DNA of 64,000 bases. Source: Petrosia ficiformis (taxonomy: Eukaryota; Porifera; Demospongiae; Haplosclerida; Petrosiidae). Numbering within the stretch: position 1 is the stretch's first letter; the number at the start of each line of letters is the position of its first letter. This document shows positions 22,671-34,000 of the stretch, one piece after another. A model generated the notes under the pieces. It was given only the letters and a program-made list of their open reading frames with translations, had not been told where the DNA came from and did no database searches. The DNA lies in the NCBI GenBank assembly GCA_947044365.1, contig OX345637.1:15284916-15348915 (forward strand), written 5' to 3'. Both the position numbers and the translations under genes were made by a program.

Positions 22671-25600
22671 TCATATAAAATCATTTATTTCATCATACTG
22701 ACTGGTTGGTTTTAATTGTTTTTGTTGTGGCATTAGTAATGGAGTGTCATAAACAACAGGTACAGGTTGTTGTTTAATGGATGGTTTAGTTTTATCATAT
22801 GCTAAATTATGTTCAAGATGGATGGATTGTAGAGGAACTTCTTCTCTAGTCGTATCTTTAACAACATCATAAGATTCATTAGTATCAGAATACAAAATCT
22901 TATCTCTTCTTGTTGTTTCTTCTGACACTGAAATAAAATAAAATATTAACATATAAATATATAAATTCATTTAATGTTATAACTAGGATGATGAGATAAA
23001 AGTATTATATAATATACTTACCCTTCTTTTTATATAGAATAGAGATCACAATCAGAATGATAATGACACTCACAACAATGTTTATTAGAGTAACACCAAT
23101 AACTATACCAGCAACAGTTCCACTGTTCAAACCTGTAGAGATGTACATTAATTAATATATAATAATGCTCAATACAGTGTTTCCTGCATAGGGTGTTACC
23201 ATGACATTCCCTGTTTCATTTACCTGAAGAGCCTCCAGAACAAGTAGGTATGATAGTCAATCTTGTTGTACTGGTTGGTCCAGTGGATATTGTTGTAGTG
23301 ATGGTAATAGGTATCGCTATTGTATAATGAATTAATGAAGTAATATATAGTGGTATGATATGTTGTCAATACAATGTGATAAACTAAAAAATAATAATAA
23401 ACAAGTACCACAGATCATATGGATCTACTCACCTGGATGGACTACAACTTCATTTGTTAACTCAGTCACTTCAGACATACCATATGGATTACTAGATTGA
23501 ACTGTGAAACTATACATTCCTTCCTCTAGATTCACAGTGATTATAGCATTTATCATTGAACCAGTGAAGTATTGAGAATCAGGATTAATAGTTTGAGTAT
23601 CAAACAGTTGATTGTTTTCGTAAATAGATATTATAAAGTTGAAGTCAGCTGAATTAATAACTCCACTGTATGATACTTGCATTAGTATAATACCTACTCC
23701 ACTTCCTCCAGTCACATTGTTAACAACAGGTAGAGAAGGTATACCTAATAGAGAGATAGATAGATAAATAGATGGAGACATGGTTTAGAATATAAAGTTT
23801 CTCATTGAAAATTTACTAAAACCAATATTTATTGCATCATCAAGGATTATAAAATAAGCCACAGTAAAATTATAAGCCACCAATGTATAGTTTCCGATGC
23901 ATTTTGCAAACATGAACAGATATATACACAATATTATTTTCATTTTTATTATTTCATTTGCACTTCATGACGATGGTAATTAACAACTCATTAGTAGATT
24001 ATCAATAAAATACCAGTACAGTTCATCTTTGCTAACCTGTATCAATTATAAGATAGTTAGTTCTCATCTCATCTTCTCCAATATTATTATCAGCTGATAC
24101 AAGACAACTGTAATTAACACCAGCAATGACAGGACCTAATGAAACAGATCGTCCATCACAATCACTCATTAAAACACAGTCTATGATAATAGATAAAGGA
24201 TTATCTCCACTAGAATCATCTCTTTTGCAATCAACAGTAACTGTTTCTAATCCCACACCTCCAGTGTGTCTGAAATACCATGTGACTGACAGGTTTCCAT
24301 TAACATTAGTTAGAACAGTAGACAAGAAGTCAGGAGCTATATTCAGCAATGATAAACACAAGAGAACATAATAAACATTATCACTTACCTCCTGAAGATG
24401 TGTTAAAGACTATTTGTTCAACATATGAAATAGTTGTTATGGTAACAGTATATTGTATATTAGGTTTTAATCCATTAATAGTTACTGTATTATTATAATC
24501 TGTATCTATAGTATTATTAGGAGTAACTTGTCTTGTTATATTACTGATTCCTTCTGTTGTAGTGTATATAAACACATTGAATAGAGTGAAGACAGGCGAT
24601 CCTAGATTAATAGGATTAACCCAACTTAATACAACAGACTCTGCTTCTGGATCACCAACAACATTTACACTTCGTGGCATTGATGGAGGAACTGATGAAC
24701 CAAATATAATAATATAATATAATATAATAATATTAATAATTATAACTTACCCAATACAATAAGTTCAATTGTGTTGTTAATAGATATTAATACTCCATTT
24801 GTTAAAGTATTAGTATAATTACCAGTATCACTTGATATCACTGTTGTAATTGTTAATTGACCTGGTATACTAGTATTAAATCTACCACCATCAGTCACTG
24901 GACTATTGTCCTTAGTCCACATTGATGTAGGGTTTGGGTTACCATCAACATTAGTATAAGCTGTAATAGTTATATCATCTCCAGTAACCACATAGACTGG
25001 TTCAGTTTGCAGAACACCTTCAGGAGCATCTGTGAGTGAGAGTGAAAGTACACCGGAAAAATTATATTGTTAACAGTTGTACAGTTGCAAAAAAATAGCA
25101 TAGTTTGACATTATGTGCATCAAGTATATAATTTCATACCAGGATAAGTTAAACTATGTGTTTGCAGGTTTCCAAACCCCAGAACTGCCAAATACAATGA
25201 AGTGGTTGTTGGTATGAAGAGAAGCCCATAATGACGTTGACCAGAAAGTTACTCTTACGCTTTCTGGTCAAAGTCATTATGGGCTCCTGGCATGAAATAG
25301 AGTAGACAGCTCCCTAAAATGTACTGCTTCAACAAATTGATTTTTATTATTAAGTAGTTATGGTATTAGTATGTGTGAATCCATAATAATACAAGAATAA
25401 TAAGAACATTTTCAATAAAAATGAAGGAAGATGTAGGGACGTCAAAACCCTAAAAGCATACAAACAAGGTTGGTAAGACCTAAAATTAAACAAACCACTT
25501 CCATATAACCCTACATAAGTACAGCTCTTCTCTTTGTATTTTGCTTTATAGCAGTGTAAGTACGTACTTATGTAGGGTTATATGGAAGTGGTTTGTTTAA

Positions 25601-28600
25601 TTTTAGGTCCTACGTTAACCTCCCAACCTTGTTTGCATGCTTTTAGGGTTTTGACGTCCCTACATCTTCCTTCATTTTTATTGTAAATGTTTTTATTATT
25701 CTTGTTTCCATTGTATTTTCTCTGAATGGTAGATGATTGATGAATATTTTATGTAGATTGCTGTAAGGATTGTTCATTATTGAAGGTCAGACTTTTATAT
25801 AATTATATCCATTATTTATGAATTGATTATCATTCTCACTTCACTTACAGATGACACTCGCTGTTTTCTACTGCATTTACAGCATTGCCACAAGAAGTAG
25901 TGCTAGTCTCATTCGGCATTCCAGTGCTTATCATAGTATATAATATATATTATATTATCAGTACACCATGGTTTTAATATTAATAATTATTATGCTCATT
26001 ATTTTAAGAATGTATTTGCTCACAAACTATATTACTATGCTTATGATTTCAACCAGAGATAATACATACTATGTATCAGGCAGTTTCAGTAAACAGCTTT
26101 CGAGTCCTGAGCTATGAGGACAAAATGCGCATGCGCAATTAATTCCACGTGGGTAAATTAATGTAAAAATGGCGTCCAATTCGAGATCAAATCTTTACCG
26201 TCATTGAGACTGACTTCTTTCATAGTATCTGAAGATATCATCTCGCTACTTTAAGACCAGAATTTTACTATCAATGCGACTGGAATGGTGCTAGAATCAT
26301 TGTGGTAGTTCAACAAACAAAAAAATGATTTGTCTGAAAAATAATATTAATATTAATAATAATATGATGATTTTACCAGTTTTGCCACTCGCCGGTTCTC
26401 TACCTTAACGACACTTTTTGGCCATCTAGAAGGTGTTGGTAGTCATAAAAGCACTAGATATGAATAGGTATGTGTGTATTAAAACTTATCTGTATATATT
26501 ACCAGAGATTTCAGGCAATTGAAATGTATGGGCGGCCATTTTTTTTCCATGCCATCCAAACATAGAGAGTACTACCGTACTCTCTGATGAAGAACCAACT
26601 AATTGTTAAATCCTAGCTATTGTACTAACCAAAAAAATATTCTTTTTAACAATTTGTTTTTGCAATGTATAAATGAAGACTACAAACTATATTATGACAT
26701 GACTGAAAGGCACATTTACTTAAAATTGATTATCCAAACATTACATGTATTACTATACTACACAACTCACATAGAACATCCAGTATGAAGAATCCAGTTG
26801 AAGTACCTCCTTCATTAGATACTGTAATAGAATAGTTTCCACTATCACTGCGATTAACATTAGTGAATATAATGACTGGATATATAGATATATTAGGATT
26901 AGATCCTCCTTCACTAATAGGAGTACCATCAAATGACCATTCATAATCATCAGGAACAATAGGAAATCCCTCTGTTTGTTCAATATAGAGAGAGAATGGA
27001 TACCCTTCAATAATTGCAATTGGAGTAGAGTTTCGAAGGAGAACTGGGGGCTCTAGAAAGAAAGTAAATTGTACGTTATATATATAATGATTACCCATGC
27101 AGTATGCTCGATAAGGGTGCTGTCTGTCTGTCTGTCACCCAAAAAATATTGGAAAAGGACTTTCTAATAGTTATACATCTTCTGAACATATCTAAAAGCT
27201 CAAAGTCTGCATACCTTGGAGTAGCCAATGCAGTTCACTGTATTCACATCTCCTCTGCTTTCTTTATTATCAGTTTAGACTAGTCCACCATTTTTCAGTC
27301 AGTTATGTCCTTCATAATAATTATTTATAGTAACATGTTATTTTGAAAGATGGAGAGTCTATTCAAGAAACTGAATATAATTTTTATTCTCCTGTTCTAC
27401 CATTGACCATGCAAGCTAATATTAAGTAGTATTGTGTGGGATATGTCGTTTGTATTCTAGGAACATCTAGTTATATATAAATTATATAATTATAAATATA
27501 AAAGACCACAGCTGTGTATAATTTTATTATCTTTAGAATTTATTTTCACTAAATTGAAACAATAATATCAATTAAAAAACAACAAGTGACCAACAGAACG
27601 GCAAACAAATAATAAATAATGTCATAGAATAGTGATCCGATAAAATGTTTAGCCCAATAATATGATGATTAACACAGTAGTAACAGTAGAGAGTGAGGTA
27701 AATATTAATCACATTGGACTATCATAGTAAAGAATTTTAGTGCATGAAATAATTTCAGAAATTCACTTACTGGTTCATCTTTATGAAAATGTCAAAATAA
27801 CATCACACTATCACTATTTAACAAAGATGCATACATGCTGACCAAATATCTTGATTTGGTACTCAAAGTGCCTTAAGAACAGTTGATCAGGAATAGCAAA
27901 TTTCTTGCTAGACAGTTACACACGAAGAAGGCTCTACCATATTCATGTTTCCAGGAAATCACGATGCATACAAATGATACAGTATATTGCACTAATATAC
28001 AACCTTTTTTTGAATATATGACCTTTGATTTGACAGAATGATTAAATATCTACATAGAATTTCAAATTTAGCTGATAAAACAATTACTGGCTACAAGTAT
28101 TTAGCACTTAGACCCATAGCTAAATTCTGTTCATAAAATGTTTAATTAAACAAACTGGAGTTCTTATATTTAGTCAGTGACAATTCAATATAATTTATTT
28201 ATATTCACTCACTTATTATTCTCAGATCAAATCTTGATATTATTTCACCTCCTGCACCACAACCAATTTGATTATTATCTAATGTTTCATTAAATACTAA
28301 GATAGTGAAGTTACTACGTAATGTCTCTTGTGAAACTACATAGTTCTCAAATCCTTCTTGTCCTAGTCCATCCAATGTGAATGATATGAAGGTCACTGTT
28401 CCATTTATAATTAGAGTCCACTGAGTCACTCTCTGATCTCCATCACTGATTCTAGTCACTTGACAAAAGAGGGTCACATTCTCAGTATTCTCCACTGCTG
28501 ATATTATAGGATTAGCGTCATCTATCCCTTCTGGAGATATAATAGTACTGAAGGTCTGACTCCGTGTCTCTCTAGTGCAGTAAACAAAAACTAAAACACT

Positions 28601-28627
28601 AATAACTGCTACTAGAAACAACCTCAT
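22671..28627 (-). CDS. Gene C: full-length Ig3-FN3x3 transmembrane receptor
   Basis: Nine exons with phase-1 introns: 28627-28213, 27052-26771, 25029-24751, 24691-24389, 24336-24037, 23744-23433, 23316-23224, 23132-23022 and 22927-22671; 783 residues. Signal peptide and Ig V-like domain (1-138, Cys in TLFCQV and IGCGAG); Ig2 (139-232, RSDSGNYSI) and Ig3 (233-325, SSDTGNYTN), both without the cysteine pair; FN3-1 (326-426); FN3-2 (427-526, with cysteines in VDC, IDC, SDC and YSC); FN3-3 (527-630); Thr-rich stalk (631-661); TM (662-698, ends LYKKK); tail (699-783). The tail has SYDVV, LAYDKT (ITIM +3 residue lost), VVYDTPLL and a C-terminal SQYDEI that fits the ITIM consensus. No lesion seen. 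Introns 1 and 2 hold repeats. Probably a cell-surface recognition receptor; ligand and effector unknown. Confidence 0.85.
25227..25286. repeat. Short perfect hairpin in intron 2 of gene C
   Basis: GCCCATAATGAC followed by TTGACCAGAAAG pairs with CTTTCTGGTCAA and GTCATTATGGGC; the loop is about ten bases. It sits inside a copy of the dispersed repeat containing GTAGACAGC and CCCTAAAAT. Confidence 0.8.
25392..25704. repeat. Foldback repeat, copy 2
   Basis: Same family as 21502-21790, with arms of about 140 bp around a short spacer with TACTTACACTGCTATAAAGC-type sequence. It lies in intron 2 of gene C and is followed by the same downstream block as copy 1. Confidence 0.85.
25705..26510. repeat. 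Rest of the 1-kb composite repeat, copy 2
   Basis: Direct repeat of about 21791-22510. Fixed order foldback, CACAAGAAGTAGTG block, ATGCGCATGCGCAATT and AATGGCGTCCAATTCGAGAT shows the whole of about 1 kb moves or duplicates as one unit. Confidence 0.7.
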
Positions 28628-29447
28628 CTTTCCAGTTCGAAGTTCAAGTTCAAGACTTTAAACATCGTCACGTGATTATAGTTATAAAATGCACTATATA
28701 TAGACTACCATAACATCTATCTATAAATAGTTTTGTGTTTTGCTGTACATGAATGACCAGCACTGCAACTATATCACAAAGCCCAACAACACGTATATCA
28801 TATATATAATAATCAGTTCCACTGCAGGGTGATAAACTTGCAGTGGGGAAGGAAGCAATATTGAAGTGGGGAGGCCACTGTGTGGACAGTTATAGTCTCA
28901 GTCAAATATGCATCTGTTCAGTAAATTTATTGATTTCCTCCATCCTTCATAAATATTTTATCAAAAAAGTTAAAATAAATCTGAGTTGTTCATTGTACTG
29001 ATTTTTTATGAGTTCTCAAAAGTGGGGGGGGGGGGGCTTCAGACCCCCCTGTTCCTACACCTATGACTTGTTATGGTAGCTATGGACACCTGATGATGAT
29101 GATGATTATTATTATTGATATAGAATTATACTCGTACATGTAAAATAGACAATAATTAGTCAGACTTTTAGTCCAAAACGATTTCATAATTATAGACTTG
29201 AACATTTTGAATTACCAATGCAACTCTGAAATAATAGTTGGTAATTCAGAATTGCAGAGTCATTATTGAGTGATATAAGGTATAAAACTCTAGAGCATAT
29301 AAATGTAATTGGATATGAGGTGGTTTGCAAACTCTGAAATGCTAAATTTACACTCAATGAAATTTGGAATGACCGGACTCCAGGTAATACAAAGAAACAT
29401 TGTTGAAGAAAAAAAGAACAAAAAAAGAAAACCAAGGAAAAAAAAAG
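28628..29447. other. Upstream region of gene C
   Basis: Promoter-proximal DNA of gene C, AT-rich, with no exon. At 29020-29072 a run of G and the end CCCCCCTGTTCCTACACCTA matches the right end of the element at 45067-45686, so a solo transposon end lies here. Confidence 0.45.
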
Positions 29448-29520
29448 TGATTCCGCCCGGTTTCGAACCGGGGACCTTGAGTGTGTTAGACTCACGTGAT
29501 AACCACTACACCACGGAATC
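29448..29520 (-). tRNA. tRNA-Val (anticodon AAC)
   Basis: Read on minus it gives a 73-nt cloverleaf: acceptor arm GATTCCG with CGGAATC and discriminator A; D-arm GTGTAGTGGTTATCAC; anticodon arm TGAGT-CTAACAC-ACTCA with AAC at the anticodon; five-base variable loop AGGTC; T-arm CCCGG-TTCGAAA-CCGGG. The internal promoter boxes are present (TGGTGTAGTGG and GGTTCGAAAC). All stems pair without mismatch, and the first base is G. It is a nuclear RNA polymerase III gene between receptors C and D. Confidence 0.95.
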
Positions 29521-29755
29521 GGACAGGACGAGTGCCTCTCAAGTGACAATTCTTGCTTACTCTGGTGATATTCATCTATACACTGAGGTTTAGCTTGCTA
29601 TATATATGATTTATATAGTAAGGGCCACAAGTCCATAGTGTATAAACACATAGTAACTGAGACTGAGATGTGTAACTAACTTATTACTGAGCCTTTGATA
29701 ATACCTTTCAAATTCTTACCGCACCATGAATCAGTCTTACTTGCAGTGTTTTAGA

Positions 29756-29839
29756 GGTGGCTTTGACGTAATAAATAAGTTTGAAGGAAATAAGAAAGGT
29801 GGCTTTGACGTAATAAATAAGTTTGAAGGAAATAAGAAA
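29756..29839 (+). repeat. Two tandem copies of a 42-bp unit
   Basis: GGTGGCTTTGACGTAATAAA and the following 22 bases occur twice back to back (29756-29797 and 29798-29839) without visible differences. No coding role seen. Confidence 0.9.
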
Positions 29840-31048
29840 ATTAACAATTAGTAGACTGTACTTACTTAAATTTGTGGTACTCTTTTCCCAATAAAACTGA
29901 TCAGGGATTGACCACATCTTCCTGATTGTATTACTGTATATGTTTTGTGGCTGCAATAGTAATTGTTTTAAAGATGTGTGCTAGTGTTAACATTTGATTA
30001 CGGTGACTATTAATGCAATCATCTTGCAAATATTTCATTGACAAGTGGATTGTTCAGTTAGTTTATCCCTCACTGGTAGACCCAAGGATCTGTCTGTTAC
30101 CATAATCAGGGTAAAGATAGCAGTATGTGAGAAATTGTGCTTGCATTCAAAACATAGCAATTAGTACAGGTCACAGCTGCTGTTAGGAGACAACTGTAGT
30201 GAAGCACTGCTTGATCTGTTGCAAATCTAGATTTTGCACTGGTTTACATGTTATCGCCTATAATGGGGCAGTGCTTTCAGTTTAATTTGCAGGCTACATG
30301 TATAAAAGACATATCCAAAATTACATATAATAATTATAATTATGAAAATACATCAGATTGAACTCAACTTAAAAGGAGTCTTAAATATACCATTTTTTGT
30401 TAAAATAAGTATAATAACTATAGTTTAAATACAGAAGAGGATAAAACTCCTTCAACTGTGTAGTGTCAATATTAAATAAAAGGAAGTAAATAGAATAATG
30501 CATTATAAGTTTAGTTACAATAATTTTCCTTATAACACCAATGACAATTTTATTGTGCCACTTTTTCCTTGCATATGGTTATTCACTCATTCATCATAAT
30601 TAATATATTGTACTGACACTTGAATGAAAATTTGTATTGAAAATTGGAGGAAACTATAAAATTTGTACATTATATATATACATTACATTGACATCAAACT
30701 GTGTTTTGAAGTACTAGTGAGCTAAAGTCAGCTGAAAGAAGAAACACAAAACTGCAATAACTTTCATTATAATAAAATCCTAAATAAAGATTCGCTTCTT
30801 AAAATGATACAAGTGTAAGTATCTCCTGTATTGGCTATTAGAATAGAAATACAATTTATATTTTCTATTTCAGAATGGCTATTATATTGGATTATTCAAT
30901 ACCCAATTTGAAACATAGTTTATTAAAACTCTTTAATGAATAAATATAATAATAATTATTATTATAATGATTATTAATATAAAGCTCATCAAATAAAATA
31001 CATTTATTCATTAACTGACTATTACTATATATATTGTTGTTGTTGTTG
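29840..31048. other. 3' flank of gene D
   Basis: AT-rich DNA without a gene. From about 30350 onward it is the left part of the segmental duplication shared with 57196-57858 and, inverted, 50711-52480. Confidence 0.5.
31003..31008 (-). promoter_or_regulatory. Putative poly(A) signal of gene D
   Basis: AATAAA on minus about 41 bases after the gene D stop codon; the same site exists in gene H at 57816-57821. Confidence 0.5.
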
Positions 31049-34000
31049 TTATTTTTGTTGTTGCTGTGGCATTAGTAATGGAGTATCATAAACAACAGAT
31101 ACAGGTTGTTGTTCAATGGATGGTTTAATTTCACCATATGCTAAATTATGTTCAAGATGAATAGATTGTAGAGGAACTTCTTCTCTAGTTGTATCTTTAA
31201 CAACATCATAAGCTTCATTAGTATCAAAATAGACTTTTCCTGTTGTTTCTTTAAATGTAAAACATTTTTTTACATATTAATTAAATTTATAATGAGATAA
31301 AATTATTATACTATATAATATACTTACTCTTTTTATATAGAATAGAGATCACAATCAGAATGATAATGACACTAACAACAATGTTTAATAGAGTAACACC
31401 AATAACTATACCAGCAACAGTTCCACTGTTCAAACCTGTAGAGATGTACATTAATTAATATACAATAATGCTCAATACAGTGTTTCCTGCATAGGGTGGT
31501 AGCATGACATTCCTCCAGTCTTAGTCTTGTTCCATCCTTTAATTATAAAGATTATGCTAATAAACACTGTTATAATATTAATATTTATTCTAAGTTCTCT
31601 GATCGGGAATTTAGCGACTAGTCAGCCACCTTGTTTTAGTATAACACACAGGATGCTTCCTGAACTGATGAAGTAATTCCATTGAGCCACACTGGGTTCT
31701 AAGATGGCAGAAGTCTTCTCTTTGATGATATGATAGTTCTTTTTCAATTGGAACTCGAGGAAGCATCCTGTGTGTTATACTGAAACAACTGTCACTAAAT
31801 TCCCGATCAGCTAACTTAGGATAAATATTTATATTAAAAACACCTGATCGTTCAGAACTATTCCCAAAAAAAACAAAAAAACAAAAAAAAACACTGTTAT
31901 ATATAATTATAACACAGATTGACAATTGTTGGTGAAACATCATGTACCACTCCTCCACCTTAAATATTTATATTGGAGGAAACACTGCAATATTCATATA
32001 TATAGTAAGTAGTACAGCTATTTTGTCGAACATTAACACAATCCACTTCTATAGTAAATAATAACATGAGAATCTTCTATTACGAAAATCCCATGTGAAG
32101 AACTAGCTCTAAAATTAATTGTAACTAATAAATAATACACATTAACTCTAACATAAATAAAAACCAAACAACAATGCATGATGTTACTACTACAAAGGTA
32201 CACTAAAATAAATTAAATTATGTGTTTGTAGGTTTCCCAAACCCTTTTGATGGTCAGATACAATTACATGTACTTTAGTAGTAAACGTATACTAAATTGT
32301 TAGCATGAAATATGAGTAGACAGCACCCTAAAATTATACATTCTTTGTAACAATTCTTTATATTTCAGCTGCTGTTTCCACAAGTGCTGCTGTTTCGCAA
32401 GTGTGTGTTTGCTTATGTGCTATGCCTATAAATTGACAGAGGTCTCCGGAATGACACAAGACTGTAATAAGAATATATATTATTACAACCCCTTAAAAAG
32501 TAATCATAAGGATGGCTATATGGGCCATAAAAATGGTCAATTGTCGCAAACATAGGATAACATTATATATATAAATAATAAAAAAACATTTTAAAAAATT
32601 AAAGAGTATAGCTCTTCCAGGCTCGGGCTATATCACATCCTCGGACACAAAACTCAGGTCCTATATTTTGTATGTAGGACCTATTAGCATACTATATATA
32701 CAAGAATAATAAAAAAGCATTTTAAAAAATGAAAGAGTATGTAGGGCTATATATCAAAACCGAAAAAGCACAGGAACAAGATGGCTTTGGCAACAAAATG
32801 AAATACCACTTCCACATAACAACTGTACATAAGTATCGCTTTTTTGTGTTTTGCCTTTACTCTAGCTGTATATACTTATGTAGGGTTGTTATGTGGAAGC
32901 TGTATTTCATTTTGTTGCCAAAGCGATCTTGTTTCTGTGCTTTTTCGGTTGTAGGAGTTTCTAATTAATTTTCTTTAACAATGATTTGTTTTTCCCGCTA
33001 GGTAATAGTACATAAACATAATGTACATAGCATAATATTAAGTATATACAATCTATAGTCGTTCCCAATCTAACATCAGCTCATATACAGATCATTACAC
33101 CATACGCATGTACATAAATTTGTACTTATAATAATAAATAATCTATGTTGTGTGTACTGGACAGATATAACACAAGTACACAAATGTATTTATAAATGAG
33201 TCAGTATATAATTTCATATTTCAGCTGAATACTGTTATTATAAATTATACACCATGTAATAAATTGAAACTTCTATATTAAATTTTAAAATATTGAGCAC
33301 TATAGAACTATCCTTCAACCAATAATTATATAATTATAGGTTTTCACAATATGTTCAATTACAAGTACTAATACCAAGAAGTGCTGTTTAAATGTTCAAC
33401 CACATAGGTGCTTAGAAAAATGCATTGAAGTATACACAACTGTTTGACTAATAATAATTATTATTATAATTATACAAACATCACATTTACCTGAAGATCC
33501 TCCTACACAAGTGGGCATGACAGTTGATGTAGTGATAGAAGTTCCTGATGGTGATGATGTTGTTGTCATGGAAACAGATGATGTTGTATTGGTGGGTATT
33601 GCTGTTGTGATAGATATGACTAGTGTAATGTATTAATAATGTATAGTGGTATGATATGATAAGTTGTATGTATAGTGTACAACATGTGATTATACACATA
33701 CCTGATATCATGTCAATACAATGAAAATAATAATTAAAAACAAGTGCCATTCACTCACCTGGACGAACTACAACTTCATTCGTTAACTCAGTAACTTCAG
33801 ACATACCATATGGATTACTGGATTGAACTGTGAAACTATACATTCCTTCCTCTAGATTCACAGTGATTACACCATTTATCATTGAACCAGTGAAGTATTG
33901 AGAATCAGGATTAATAGTTTGAGTATCAAACAGTTGATCAGTTTCATCATAAATAGATATTATAAAGTTGAAGTCATTTGAATTAATAACTCCACTGTAT

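Larger units (their letters stand above)
30350..33640. repeat. Segmental duplication: gene D 3' half
   Basis: Stalk, TM and tail exons plus introns and about 700 bp of 3' flank match gene H (57196-60660) in the same orientation and gene F (about 49300-52480) in inverted orientation. Marker blocks are CTTAAAAGGAGT near the distal edge, ATTGTGTTTATCATCAA-like AT blocks, and GTAGACAGCACCCTAAAATT in the intron. Copies differ by later insertions. Confidence 0.75.

Noticed and set aside
24126..24371. Plus-strand open frame opposite FN3-2, seen again at 34393, 41630 (minus) and 61613
   Set aside because: Conserved only because it is the shadow of the FN3-2 exon on the other strand.
29190..29593. 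Open frames on both strands around the tRNA
   Set aside because: They read through the tRNA-Val gene and a poly-A rich tract; no protein signal.
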